This document shows positions 9,581 to 18,289 of a DNA stretch of 64,000 nt, piece by piece. A program made the translations under genes and the position numbers. Origin of the DNA: Marinobacter changyiensis. Its GTDB lineage: Bacteria; Pseudomonadota; Gammaproteobacteria; Pseudomonadales; Oleiphilaceae. The notes beneath the pieces are model-generated. The model was given only the letters and a program-made list of their open reading frames with translations, made no database searches and was not told the DNA's origin. Where the stretch lies: positions 372,001 through 436,000 of the forward strand of contig NZ_VZZZ01000005.1 in assembly GCF_009193265.1 (NCBI RefSeq), read 5' to 3'. Numbering within the stretch: position 1 is the stretch's first letter; each line of letters begins with the position of its first letter.

Positions 9581-10084
9581 TCACGCCAGAAACAGTGCCT
9601 GGAATACCAGTACCGCCAGAGTCACCAGCAGCAGACCAAACACTGTCACCAGTCCATAGGACAGCCAGCGCTTGCGCGGTCTCGATGGTGTCAGGTGCTG
9701 CTGGATATGGGTTCTGAGCAGAGCCGCATTGCGGTCATTTGCCTTCCACAATAAATCAAAAACGTCGCCCAACAACGGCACCAGGCCAATCACGAATTCA
9801 ATCAGGACATTACCCATCATTTTCGTGATGGTTTTGGGCCCGGCCCCGATTTTAATGGCTTCGCCGATCAAATAGAGCGACAACCCGAGCCCGGCCACAT
9901 CCCCGATACCGGGCAACAGGCCAATCACCGGATCGAGGCCAAACCGGATCCGGGTGAAGGGAACCCGGAACCTGCTATCCAGCATTCGGGCGTAACGATC
10001 CAGTCGGCGCAGCGAGTCCACATATTTTTTCTGTTCCGGATTTTGCGATTGGGTCTCGCTCTGAACCTTCTTCATATTTGCCAT
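9581..10084 (-). CDS. DUF4112 membrane protein
   Basis: This 167-residue protein has the DUF4112 core: a basic helix (YVDSLRRLDRYARMLDSRF) followed by FGLDPVIGLLPGIGDVAGLG and a second VIGLVPLLGDVFDLLW hairpin. A single transmembrane helix lies near the C-terminus (LVTVFGLLLVTLAVLVFQAL). The start is uncertain: ATG at 10084 (MANMKKVQSE) or 10075 (MKKVQSE) are both plausible, while a longer upstream start would run into the divergent ppnP promoter. No function is established for the family. Confidence 0.82.
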   Translation of the reverse strand: MANMKKVQSETQSQNPEQKKYVDSLRRLDRYARMLDSRFRVPFTRIRFGLDPVIGLLPGIGDVAGLGLSLYLIGEAIKIGAGPKTITKMMGNVLIEFVIGLVPLLGDVFDLLWKANDRNAALLRTHIQQHLTPSRPRKRWLSYGLVTVFGLLLVTLAVLVFQALFLA

Positions 10085-10139
10085 TTTCACAAGATTAAAT
10101 TGCCGTATAGTAGGCCTTCCAAATTTCAGGAGATATCGT

Positions 10140-10421
10140 ATGTTGAAAGTAAACGAGTACTTTGATGGAAAAGCAAAATCCATTTCATTTCAATCATCTA
10201 CCTTACCTGCGACCGTCGGTGTCATCAGCCCGGGCGAGTACGAATTCGGTACCGGCCAGAAGGAAACCATGACCGTCATCAGCGGCGCTCTGACCGTTCT
10301 GCTGCCAGGCATGTCCGAGTGGATGGTCTACGGCGCTGGTGAAGGCTTCCAGGTCGCTGGCCAGTCCAGCTTTCAGGTCAAGGCTGATATCGATACCGCC
10401 TATCTCTGCAGCTACGAATAA
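10140..10421 (+). CDS. ppnP: Pyrimidine/purine nucleoside phosphorylase (PpnP/YaiE)
   Basis: This 93-residue single-domain cupin is almost the same length as E. coli PpnP (94 aa), which phosphorolyses several ribonucleosides to base plus ribose-1-phosphate. Hallmarks include VISPGEYEFGTGQKETMTVISG, LPGMSEWMVYGAGEGFQVAG and a C-terminal TAYLCSY. AGGAGA lies 7 nt before the ATG, and a TATAGT -10-like hexamer is at 10108-10113 in the 55-nt gap to the divergent DUF4112 gene. A factor-independent terminator follows at 10466. Confidence 0.93.
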   Translation: MLKVNEYFDGKAKSISFQSSTLPATVGVISPGEYEFGTGQKETMTVISGALTVLLPGMSEWMVYGAGEGFQVAGQSSFQVKADIDTAYLCSYE

Positions 10422-10465
10422 GATCGTGTAAACCGCAGTAAAACACGATTACCATCCATTCTGCT

Positions 10466-10501
10466 AATCCGCCGGGAAACTCTCTCGCCCTGCGGATTTT
10501 T
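10466..10501 (+). terminator. Factor-independent terminator after ppnP
   Basis: An AATCCGC arm at 10466-10472 pairs with GCGGATT at 10492-10498, with extra CGGG/CCC pairing inside, and is followed by a run of T residues ending at 10501. It lies 45 nt after the ppnP stop and separates it from the acyl-CoA ligase. Confidence 0.65.
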
Positions 10502-10595
10502 GCTTCTTGAACGGTTCCGGTTTTGGCCGAACTGTGTCAGATTGGCCCCAGTCTCGCTACAACTCCAACACACGAGAATCAGAGGTATTTTCACA

Positions 10596-12239
10596 ATGGC
10601 TCAGACCAAAATTCTTCCCGCCGCGGATAACGCTTACCAGTACCCGTTACTGATCAAACAGCTGCTTTTGTCAGCGCCGCGGTACGCGCCGGACCAGGAA
10701 ATCTGTTACGCCAACCGCAGCAAGTACACCTATACCGACCTTGTAGATCGCATCCACCGTCTCGCCAACGCGCTGACCAATGCCGGCATCAAGGCAGGCG
10801 ATACCGTGGCGGTTCTGGACTGGGACACCCCCCGCTACCTTGAGTGTTTCTTTGCTGTCCCGATGATCGGCGCAGTGCTTCACACCGTCAACGTGCGGTT
10901 GTCGCCAGAGCAGATCGTATACACCATGAACCACGCAGAAGACGATCTGGTGATGGTTCATGATGATTTTGTGCCGCTGCTGGAGCAGGTCAGCGACGAG
11001 CTGACAACCATCAAAAGCTACATCCAGTTGACTGACGAGAGCCAGGCCAAATCCACCAGCCTGAAAAGCCATGGCGAATACGAAGCCTTGCTGGCTGACG
11101 CTGACACCCATTTTGACTTCCCGGATTTTGACGAAAACAGTGTTGCCACCACCTTCTACACCACCGGCACCACCGGTAATCCCAAGGGTGTATTCTTCAG
11201 CCACCGGCAGCTGGTACTGCACACGCTGGTGATGGCAAGCGCCCTGTCGACCTACGACGAGCGACCACTGATGCGGTCCTCAAGCGTGTACATGCCTATC
11301 ACGCCCATGTTCCACGTGCATGCCTGGGGCGTTCCCTATGTAGCGACGCTGTTGGGCATCAAGCAGGTCTACCCGGGAAAGTATGAGCCCGAGATGCTGG
11401 TAGACCTGTTAAAACAGCACAAGGTGACCTTCTCCCACTGCGTACCCACTATCATGCAGATGCTGATGGCAACAGAATCCATCAAGACAGCGGACCTCAG
11501 TGGCTGGCATGTTCTGATTGGCGGCAGTGCACTCACTGAAGGCCTTTGCAAGGCGGGCGCCAAACTCGGCATTCACATGTATACCGGCTACGGCATGTCT
11601 GAAACCGGTCCGCTGCTGACCACCTCGCACCTGCAACCGGAAGACCTTGACCTGCCGCTGGAGCAGCAATCCCTCAAACGCACCAAAACCGGCATACCGG
11701 TCCCCCTGGTGGATATTCGTGTTCTTGACGACAGTGGCAAAAGCTTGCCCATGGATGGCGAAGCCAAAGGCGAAGTGGTCACCCGCGCGCCCTGGCTGAC
11801 CCAGAACTATCTGAAAGAGCCGGAGAAAGGTGAGGAGCTGTGGGCCGGAGGGTGGCTTCATACCGGTGATGTCGCCAGCATAGAACCCGACTACACGCTC
11901 GTCATCAAGGACCGCATCAAGGATGTCATCAAAACCGGCGGTGAGTGGCTGTCATCTCTGGATCTTGAAAACCTGATCAGTCAGCATTCTGCCGTGGCCG
12001 GCGCTGCAGTGGTGGGCCTGCCGGACGAGAAGTGGGGTGAGCGGCCCCACGCTCTGGTGGTGCTCAAACCCGGGCAAGAGGCCGATGCAGCCGTGATTCA
12101 GAAGCATCTGCAACAGTTTGTCGACAGCGGCGAAATCAACAAGTGGGCGATTCCTGAACACATTGATTTTGTCGACGATATACCGAAGACCAGCGTCGGC
12201 AAAATCAACAAGAAGCTGATTCGGGACCAGTTGAAGTAA
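10596..12239 (+). CDS. Medium/long-chain fatty acid--CoA ligase (AMP-binding, AlkK-like)
   Basis: This 547-residue cytoplasmic enzyme activates a carboxylic acid to its acyl-CoA via an acyl-AMP. The P-loop-like TTGTTGNPKGVFFSHR, the adenine-binding YGMSETGPL and the hinge and lysine region KDVIKTGGEWLSSLDLEN are intact, as is the C-terminal catalytic lysine in SVGKINKK. Length and sequence style match the AlkK/DmdB group of medium-chain acyl-CoA synthetases. The start at 10596 (MAQTKILPAADN) follows AGAGGT; an upstream in-frame start at 10500 would lie inside the preceding terminator. It is monocistronic. Confidence 0.92.
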   Translation: MAQTKILPAADNAYQYPLLIKQLLLSAPRYAPDQEICYANRSKYTYTDLVDRIHRLANALTNAGIKAGDTVAVLDWDTPRYLECFFAVPMIGAVLHTVNVRLSPEQIVYTMNHAEDDLVMVHDDFVPLLEQVSDELTTIKSYIQLTDESQAKSTSLKSHGEYEALLADADTHFDFPDFDENSVATTFYTTGTTGNPKGVFFSHRQLVLHTLVMASALSTYDERPLMRSSSVYMPITPMFHVHAWGVPYVATLLGIKQVYPGKYEPEMLVDLLKQHKVTFSHCVPTIMQMLMATESIKTADLSGWHVLIGGSALTEGLCKAGAKLGIHMYTGYGMSETGPLLTTSHLQPEDLDLPLEQQSLKRTKTGIPVPLVDIRVLDDSGKSLPMDGEAKGEVVTRAPWLTQNYLKEPEKGEELWAGGWLHTGDVASIEPDYTLVIKDRIKDVIKTGGEWLSSLDLENLISQHSAVAGAAVVGLPDEKWGERPHALVVLKPGQEADAAVIQKHLQQFVDSGEINKWAIPEHIDFVDDIPKTSVGKINKKLIRDQLK

Positions 12240-12251
12240 GGGTTCGATCAA

Positions 12252-12289
12252 GGCGGCGGGGGTATGGCAGAAGACACACCCCCGCCGCC
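12252..12289. terminator. Bidirectional stem-loop between convergent genes
   Basis: A perfect 12-bp GC-rich stem (12252-12263 with 12278-12289) encloses a 14-nt loop, placed between the stops of the acyl-CoA ligase and the convergent GST. There is no T tract on either side, so it may act as a transcript end stabiliser or Rho-assisted terminator. Confidence 0.6.
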
Positions 12290-12295
12290 AACTAC

Positions 12296-12964
12296 TCAGG
12301 CAAAATCGTACTTACCACCCTTCTCAAGGGCCTTCTGGTAAGCGGGTCTGGCGTGCATGCGCTCTACGTAAGCCGTGATATGAGGCCGGGTCTTGCCGAC
12401 AATACCCCGGGCCACCGAGGCTTCCAGCGGAAAGCTCATCTGAATGTCTGCCGCGCTGAGATTATCCCCGAGAAACCAGGTGTTTTTCGCCAGGTGGGAC
12501 TCCACGAAATCCATATGGGTTTTGATCATCGGACCAATGAAAATCTGGTTGGTCTTGTCGGCAATGCCTTTTGCCACGGGCCTGATGAAAAACGGCATCG
12601 GGCTGGTTTTTACTTTTTCAAATACCAGGCGCATAACCAGCGGCGGCATCAGGGAACCTTCGGCGTAATGCAGCCAGTAGGTGTAATCAAGCCACGCCTG
12701 GCCGCCACTTTCGGGCAGCATGGTGTCTTTGCCATAGGTATGGGCAAGATATTCTACGATAGCGCCGGACTCCGCTACCACCAGATCGCCATCGGTGATC
12801 ACCGGTGATTTGCCGAGCGGGTGTACTTGCTTGAGACTTGCAGGCGCCAGCATGGTTTTGGGGTCACGCTCGTAACGCTGGATTTCGTAAGGCACGCCCA
12901 ATTCTTCCAGCATCCAGAGAACGCGTTGTGAGCGGGAATTATTAAGGTGGTGAACTGTAATCAT
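12296..12964 (-). CDS. Glutathione S-transferase
   Basis: This 222-residue cytosolic GST has an N-terminal thioredoxin-fold domain (residues 1-80) with a likely catalytic Ser10 in NNSRSQRVLWMLEELGV and the glutathione-binding SPVITDGDLVVAESGAIVEYL. An all-helical C-terminal domain follows, with the ENTW-type LGDNLSAADIQMSFPLE motif. Such enzymes conjugate glutathione to electrophiles or reduce peroxides. The substrate is unknown. It appears monocistronic. Confidence 0.9.
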   Translation of the reverse strand: MITVHHLNNSRSQRVLWMLEELGVPYEIQRYERDPKTMLAPASLKQVHPLGKSPVITDGDLVVAESGAIVEYLAHTYGKDTMLPESGGQAWLDYTYWLHYAEGSLMPPLVMRLVFEKVKTSPMPFFIRPVAKGIADKTNQIFIGPMIKTHMDFVESHLAKNTWFLGDNLSAADIQMSFPLEASVARGIVGKTRPHITAYVERMHARPAYQKALEKGGKYDFA

Positions 12965-13074
12965 GCAGAAACTCCGTTCGCATCAAAAGAGTGGGCAGGT
13001 TAACAGAGTAGGCTGCAAATAACTTTTTGGTTCACCACCCTCGTGCTTTGGGTCGCATTCCGGCTACGAAGTAG

Positions 13075-14334
13075 TCAGCGGGTGAGACCGGTGAAGGCAA
13101 AGTCCACTTCCGGCTTCCGGCCCGTAATGATGTCCGCAATGGCCGCCCCCGAACCGCAGGAATGCGTCCATCCCAGTGTGCCGTGACCGGTATTCAGATA
13201 GAGATTTCGGAAATGGCTCTTGCCGATGTATGGCACGTTTGAGGGCGTGGTCGGTCTTAGGCCGGTCCAGAATGAAGCCTGATCCCAGTGTCCTGCCTCC
13301 GGCATGATTTCAGCGGTGCGTCGCACGATCGCCTGACACCGGATCATATTGAGATCCCGGCTGTACCCGTTAAGTTCTGCGGTCCCGGCTATCCGCATGC
13401 TGTCGCCAAGGCGTGAATACACCAATTTATACTGGTCGTCAGTCAGGCTGACGTTGAATGCAGCATCGGCATTCTTGACCGGCACGGTGATGGAATAGCC
13501 CTTGGCGGGGTAAATGTTCAGCCACAGCCCCAGAGTTTTCGCCATCGGCGCACTGAAGCTCCCCATACTGAGCACGTAACCATCGGCACGAAGGGTCTCA
13601 TAAGAACCCTCACACACAGTATGAACTCCCAGGATGGTATCCCGGGTTTTATCGAACCCCACCACTTCGGTGCCGTAGCGGAATTCCACGCCCGCGCCGG
13701 CGGCTTTTTCGGCCAGCGCCTGGGTGAATTTTCGGGCGTCCCCGGACTCATCTTCCGATGTATAGGTTGCACCGGTAATGCGATCACGGGCAGGGGCCAG
13801 CGCAGGCTCCAGCTCCACTGCCCTGGCCGCATCGATTACCTGTCGGTCACAACCGAGTTCACGCATTTGACGGGCCGGTTCCAGGGCGCTCTGGAATTCA
13901 GCTTCGTCAGTATAGAAATGCAGGATGCCTTTCTCCAGGTGATCGTATTCCACCCCGGTGTCCTTGCGCAGCGCCTGCAGGCAGCTTCGGCTGTAGGTGC
14001 CCAGATTAACCATCTGACGGATGTTATGAGCGGTGCGGGCCGGCGTGCACTCCATCAGGAATCGCAGGCCCCAGCGCCACTGGGCCGGGTCCAGCCGAAA
14101 CCGGAATAATAGCGGTGCATCAGGCTGGCTGAGCCATTTGAGCACTTTAAAGGGTGCAGAAGGGTTTGCCCAGGGCTCCGCATGAGACACTGAAATCTGG
14201 CCACCGTTGGCAAAACTGGTTTCAACCCCGGCCTTGTTCTGACGGTCAACAACGGTCACATCGTGCCCCGCCTGTCTTAAATACCAGGCGGTTGTAATAC
14301 CGACAACGCCCGCGCCCATGACCATAATATGCAT
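13075..14334 (-). CDS. dadA: D-amino acid dehydrogenase (small subunit type)
   Basis: This 419-residue FAD-dependent membrane-associated dehydrogenase oxidises D-amino acids to 2-oxo acids and ammonia, passing electrons to the respiratory chain. The N-terminal dinucleotide fold (MVMGAGVVGITTAWYLRQAG) and conserved segments ASFANGGQIS, FWTGLRPTTPSNVPYIG and LNTGHGTLGWTHSCGSG are all present. The start at 14334 (MHIMVMGAG) is set by a GGAGG site 7 nt upstream. A dadX racemase partner is not adjacent. Confidence 0.93.
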   Translation of the reverse strand: MHIMVMGAGVVGITTAWYLRQAGHDVTVVDRQNKAGVETSFANGGQISVSHAEPWANPSAPFKVLKWLSQPDAPLLFRFRLDPAQWRWGLRFLMECTPARTAHNIRQMVNLGTYSRSCLQALRKDTGVEYDHLEKGILHFYTDEAEFQSALEPARQMRELGCDRQVIDAARAVELEPALAPARDRITGATYTSEDESGDARKFTQALAEKAAGAGVEFRYGTEVVGFDKTRDTILGVHTVCEGSYETLRADGYVLSMGSFSAPMAKTLGLWLNIYPAKGYSITVPVKNADAAFNVSLTDDQYKLVYSRLGDSMRIAGTAELNGYSRDLNMIRCQAIVRRTAEIMPEAGHWDQASFWTGLRPTTPSNVPYIGKSHFRNLYLNTGHGTLGWTHSCGSGAAIADIITGRKPEVDFAFTGLTR

Positions 14335-14490
14335 GCCTGTCCTCCGCCTTTGGTTAAAATGCACAAATGCTCATTGTAGTGGGTAAGTCTGCTATTTGCG
14401 CCCTAGGGAAGCGCAGGGGAATTGATCAGCGCGTCCCTAGACCTTCTGAGTGACCAGATACTTATGAAATCGAGGACTCTTACCCCAAAC

Positions 14491-14847
14491 TCAGCCACCG
14501 GAACGGCGAACCGTCCAGCCCTTCTCCTGAAGCAGCGGCACCAGCACATCCCGCTGGTCACCCTGAATTTCGATTACGCCGTCCTTCACCGTACCACCAA
14601 CGCCACATCGGGCCTTCAACACTTTGGCGAAAGCCTTGAGCTCATCAGCATTCATCGGGACGCCGGTAACCAGCGTGACGCCCTTGCCCTTACGGCCCTT
14701 GGTCTCGCGACTTACCCGCACGACACCGTCTCCGGTCGGCTGGGACGCTTGGTTGCAGGTACAGTCGTCTACAGGCTGGCTGCAACCGGGGCACATGCGG
14801 CCCTGTTCGGTGGAGAAGACCAGGCCGCCCTGGTTGCGGTTTTTCAT
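14491..14847 (-). CDS. yciH: SUI1-family translation factor YciH
   Basis: This 118-residue protein has an N-terminal cysteine cluster (CPGCSQPVDDCTC) and the eIF1/SUI1 fold (RETKGRKGKGVTLVTGVP, LKARCGVGGTVKDGVIEIQG). YciH influences start-site fidelity in initiation complexes, probably in stress, though its bacterial role is only partly known. The start at 14847 follows an AGGA site at 8 nt. A longer frame from 14898 lacks a ribosome binding site. Confidence 0.92.
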   Translation of the reverse strand: MKNRNQGGLVFSTEQGRMCPGCSQPVDDCTCNQASQPTGDGVVRVSRETKGRKGKGVTLVTGVPMNADELKAFAKVLKARCGVGGTVKDGVIEIQGDQRDVLVPLLQEKGWTVRRSGG

Positions 14848-14983
14848 ACTGCGTTCCTGTCTGTTTCGCCCGCCGCCATGGCATAACGCATGCGCCATGC
14901 CAGCATTATGCGATGGCTGGCGGCGAGATCTGGTTTTGGGATTAATACCCGGAGATGGTGTAAGAACAGCACTATAGCAGCGT

Positions 14984-15334
14984 TCAGGAGCCGATAAACA
15001 ATGCCAGCAACATCGCGAAAAAACCGCGCTTGCGACGTTTTGAGGCTAACGCGGATAAACCGGACCGGTTATCGCCCTGTTCCCGGGCAGGTTCGGTTTC
15101 GGGGAAATCGTCGATCAGACCCGAGCGATCCTCTGCCAGGATTTTCCGGGCGCGGTACAAATCGTCTTCCTGCACCTGCAAGCGAACACCTCCGATGGCA
15201 TTCGACAACATCCATTGCATGTTGACGGTGTGCTCATCGGCCACAAAGGCCTCTATACCTTCGGATTCCAGGCGCGAGCGAGCCAGGTGCGCCTCAAAAG
15301 GTAACGAATACCGGCCAAGCGTGACCAGGCTCAT
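14984..15334 (-). CDS. DUF2007 protein
   Basis: This 116-residue protein begins with the DUF2007 beta-alpha domain (YSLPFEAHLARSRLESEGIEAF and the segment IGGVRLQVQEDDLYRARKIL). A polar acidic linker follows, then a basic-plus-hydrophobic C-terminal tail (KRRKRGFFAMLLALFIGS) that could contact the membrane. DUF2007 domains are annotated as putative signal-transducing domains without proven function. The stop of the upstream DUF4136 gene is 32 nt before its start, so the two may be co-transcribed. Confidence 0.85.
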   Translation of the reverse strand: MSLVTLGRYSLPFEAHLARSRLESEGIEAFVADEHTVNMQWMLSNAIGGVRLQVQEDDLYRARKILAEDRSGLIDDFPETEPAREQGDNRSGLSALASKRRKRGFFAMLLALFIGS

Positions 15335-15366
15335 TGATCAGTGTTCCAGACGTCAGACACCTGCTT

Positions 15367-15891
15367 TCACATCCCTGGCGGATACTTGGCGAACATGTCA
15401 GCGACAACCTCATCTATCAACTTGCGCCGATACTCAGTGCTCTGGCTTTCATTCAGGTAGCGCCTGCTGGCACCGCGCCACACCACCCGAGAGGTTGCGG
15501 AGTCCACCAGTTCAACCACCAGTTTGCCTTCCTCGATTTCCCGCACCGGAGGTACTGTGGAGAAACCAAAACCGAAAGGACTATGTCCGAAACCGAGTCC
15601 GTAAGACAGACCCGTAGTATCGAGACGATCTACTTTTTCGACGCGATAGGACACCAGGAGATCCGCCTCTTCTTCGACCACCTTATTCAGGGCCTTGCGA
15701 TTAAGCTCACGCTCAACCGCGCTTTGAACGCGGGCGCCATCGAGAGACACAAAACCGGAACCGTTGTTATTGTCGGCAAAGGCCCAGGAACTGTAATTAC
15801 CGAATACGGTTGCCGAGTCATAATCTGTCACCACATTGCTGGCGCAACCAGATAGCAAAAAAATCATCAGGGTGGCGATTAGTACACGCAT
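15367..15891 (-). CDS. DUF4136 lipoprotein
   Basis: This 174-residue predicted outer-membrane or periplasmic lipoprotein has a signal peptide ending in the lipobox LLSGC (Cys at residue 15). The DUF4136 domain follows (YDSATVFGNYSSWAF, the region around YRVEKVDRLDTTGLSYGLGF, and ELVDSATSRVVWRGASRRYL). The start at ATG 15891 is preferred to the in-frame GTG at 15903, because GGAG is 11 nt away from the ATG and directly abuts the GTG. Function unknown for the family. Confidence 0.88.
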   Translation of the reverse strand: MRVLIATLMIFLLSGCASNVVTDYDSATVFGNYSSWAFADNNNGSGFVSLDGARVQSAVERELNRKALNKVVEEEADLLVSYRVEKVDRLDTTGLSYGLGFGHSPFGFGFSTVPPVREIEEGKLVVELVDSATSRVVWRGASRRYLNESQSTEYRRKLIDEVVADMFAKYPPGM

Positions 15892-16026
15892 GATTGTTCT
15901 CACTCCAATTCAACGGATCGTTTTGACAGTATACGCACGGATGCCTGTTTATGAGAGGCATGGTGTGTAGGTCGGGTTTCAGAAGGGTAATCCGGTTTTT
16001 GACCCGTACAAGCACTGCAAAAGTCG

Positions 16027-17379
16027 TTATTCCGGCCCGGTAAATACCGGCCAGCTCAGTGACACCACCAGACCACCCTGCTTACCGTTGGTAGCGGTGA
16101 TGCTGCCGTCATGGGCCTTGATGATATCTTTCGCAATCGCCAGCCCAAGCCCCCAGCCCTGCCCGCTGCGGGCTTCGTCGGCCCGGTAAAACGGCTCGAA
16201 CAGCTTGGGTAATACCTCGGACGGCACACCGGGGCCATTATCCGAGATATCACAGGTCAGGGTTCCAGCTCCCGCCGTCAGTGAAATACTGACCACTTGC
16301 CCCGGCGCGGTATGATCCAGCGCATTCTGCAACACGTTGTCCAGCGCCCGCTGAAGCAGACCTTCATCTCCGAGCACAGTTACCTGCTGACAATCCGGCG
16401 CGGTCCTGAGTTCACAGTCCACCTGGCGGTGTTCGGCATAATCGGCCGCATCCTGAAGGACTCTGGTGAGCACAGCAATCAGGCGCACCGGCGTGCGTGC
16501 GAAATCCGATCCCTTTTCGGTTATCCGGTAGAGCGTCAGAATTTGCGCCGTCATGGCCTCCAGTCGCTCATTCTGGCGCAGGATGCTGGCCATCAAGTCG
16601 GGCTCGACGTCACCGTTCTCGCTGGCCAGTTCAATCGCGATCCTTTGCCGTGTCAGGGGGGTTCGCAAATCATGGGAAATATCCCGCAACAGATGTTTCT
16701 GCCGCTCAAGCAGATCGCATAGCTGCTCTGTCATACCGTTGAAGGCTGTTGCCAGTGCGCCTATTTCGTCCCGGCGACCAGCGATACCTGGGCTGACACG
16801 GAGTGATAGATCACCGCCGGTGATGGCCCGGGCAGTCGATTCCACATGGCGCAGAGGTTTCGAGATACGGCGCGCCACCCACCAGCACGCGAGCGTGATG
16901 ATCACAAACCCCAGAGCCATTTCCAGTAACTTGAATAACCTCGGATCCAGCCAGCCCTCACTGCCCAGCCGGGGCCAGGCTACCAAGCGATAGCCATTGC
17001 TGATTTCAATGACTGCCGGACGGGCCCGGTGCCAGCCTCCGCCCATCCGCTCTCTGATTGAGCTGGGCAGGGCGTCGCTTTGGGCCTCACCCTTCTGATC
17101 AGACGAATCGATGAGAATCAGATGCAAATCGAGATCTCTGCCCTGCTCTTTCAGAAAACGCCAGGCCGGGCCCCGGCCCTGGTCTTCTCCCGTGCCTTCG
17201 CGGATGGCAATGGCTTCCAGTGCGAGCTCCCTCAAACCTTCCTGACGCTCAATAGACAGTCGTTCCCGGTCCATCAACTCTCGGGTGGCGATATTGCTCA
17301 CCACGACGGTCAACGCCATGGCCAGCCAGATCAACAGAAAAATCCGCCAGAATATCGGGAGTGAGAACCTCGGCTTCAC
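16027..17379 (-). CDS. CpxA-like sensor histidine kinase
   Basis: This 450-residue inner-membrane sensor has one N-terminal transmembrane helix (13-31), a periplasmic sensor region (about 32-148), a second helix (150-168) and a HAMP domain (168-220). The dimerisation/phosphoacceptor domain has His236 in LLRDISHDLRTPLTRQR, and a HATPase domain carries QNALDH, DNGPGVP, FYRADEARSGQGWGLGLAI and GG motifs. All kinase boxes are intact. It overlaps its response regulator by 4 nt. Sequence style and the upstream GTAAA repeat suggest the envelope-stress sensor CpxA, but an RstB-type role cannot be excluded. No cpxP-like gene is nearby. Confidence 0.9.
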   Translation of the reverse strand: MKPRFSLPIFWRIFLLIWLAMALTVVVSNIATRELMDRERLSIERQEGLRELALEAIAIREGTGEDQGRGPAWRFLKEQGRDLDLHLILIDSSDQKGEAQSDALPSSIRERMGGGWHRARPAVIEISNGYRLVAWPRLGSEGWLDPRLFKLLEMALGFVIITLACWWVARRISKPLRHVESTARAITGGDLSLRVSPGIAGRRDEIGALATAFNGMTEQLCDLLERQKHLLRDISHDLRTPLTRQRIAIELASENGDVEPDLMASILRQNERLEAMTAQILTLYRITEKGSDFARTPVRLIAVLTRVLQDAADYAEHRQVDCELRTAPDCQQVTVLGDEGLLQRALDNVLQNALDHTAPGQVVSISLTAGAGTLTCDISDNGPGVPSEVLPKLFEPFYRADEARSGQGWGLGLAIAKDIIKAHDGSITATNGKQGGLVVSLSWPVFTGPE

Positions 17380-18062
17380 ACCCCACCCCGAAAGCTGTAA
17401 CCCAGGCCGCGAACAGTCTCGATTCGGGGCGAATCATCACCGCCCAGCTTGCGGCGCAGGTTGCTTATATGCATATCAAGCGTGCGGTCATGGGACGCCA
17501 GACGGCGGCCTAAAGCCCATTGCATCAGGTCAGTCTTGCGAACCACGCTGCCAATGTGAGCCAGCAACACCTGGAGTACCTCGTATTCCGTGGCTGTCAG
17601 GTCCAGCGGCTCATCATTCTGGAAAATCCGGCGTTGAACCGGCTCCACTCGCAAGTCGCCATATTCACGGGAGGCGTCCACATCCGTGGCCTGATCCCAG
17701 GCGACCCGACGCAGAATAGCCTGCAGGCGGGCGACCAGTTCACGGGGGTTACAGGGTTTGGGAATATAATCATCAGCACCAACCTCAAAACCGACAATTC
17801 GGTCGGTTTCGTCTCCCCGTGCGGTTAACAGAACCACGGGTAAATGCGTCTGTGCTCTCAACTGCCGTAGCACTTCTAGGCCGTTAATATCCGGCAACAT
17901 GATATCCAGCACCACGATGTCGCAATGGTTCTCAGCGGCCAGGGACAGACCATCCCGACCATTGGCCGCCTCACGAACCGTAAAGCCCTGGCCGGTAAGA
18001 TAACGAGCCAGCAGCTGGCGAAGCTCTTCATCATCTTCTACAAGCAGGATACGGTTCTGCAT
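17376..18062 (-). CDS. CpxR-like response regulator (OmpR family)
   Basis: This 228-residue regulator has a receiver domain (1-118) with acidic residues E9, D10 and D11, phosphoacceptor D53 in VLDIMLPDINGLE, T/S in LLTARG and a conserved Lys in YIPKP. The winged-helix DNA-binding domain (about 130-228) has LTATEYEVLQVL and RTLDMHISNLRRKLG. The start at 18062 (MQNRILLVEDD) has GAGG 7 nt upstream. It is co-transcribed with the overlapping kinase gene. A tandem GTAAA repeat 72-87 nt before the start suggests autoregulation. Confidence 0.92.
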   Translation of the reverse strand: MQNRILLVEDDEELRQLLARYLTGQGFTVREAANGRDGLSLAAENHCDIVVLDIMLPDINGLEVLRQLRAQTHLPVVLLTARGDETDRIVGFEVGADDYIPKPCNPRELVARLQAILRRVAWDQATDVDASREYGDLRVEPVQRRIFQNDEPLDLTATEYEVLQVLLAHIGSVVRKTDLMQWALGRRLASHDRTLDMHISNLRRKLGGDDSPRIETVRGLGYSFRGGV

Positions 18063-18133
18063 GGGCGTCCTCTCACATGAATGCACGAAGTCTAGCACGG
18101 GCCCAAACAGCGGCCATCCGCTCAATTTTGCGC

Positions 18134-18149
18134 TTTACACAACCTTTAC
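18134..18149 (-). promoter_or_regulatory. CpxR-box-like direct repeat upstream of the response regulator
   Basis: On the minus strand, GTAAA at 18149-18145 is followed after 6 nt by a second GTAAA at 18138-18134. This matches the CpxR recognition pattern of two GTAAA half-sites with a short spacer described in enterobacteria. It lies in the 227-nt gap between the response regulator and the divergent GNAT-fold gene, and could serve either direction. Confidence 0.55.
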
Positions 18150-18289
18150 ACCGTTCTGACGGCTGTTGACGCAGGCGCCAGTATGCCGGGAACCGTAAAG
18201 CTATCCAATCCCGACAATCCTGGTGATCGCCGCCGGGGTTCTCGCGTATGGTATAGAGTGTTAAACACACTCAGGAGCATTACCCCACC

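Noticed and set aside
10671..11222. A 183-codon minus-strand frame inside the acyl-CoA ligase
   Set aside because: Antisense to a full AMP-binding enzyme with intact motifs.
12252..12289. Classical T-tailed terminator between the acyl-CoA ligase and GST
   Set aside because: The stem is perfect but neither strand has a T tract, so it is reported only as a stem-loop with a probable end-of-transcript role.
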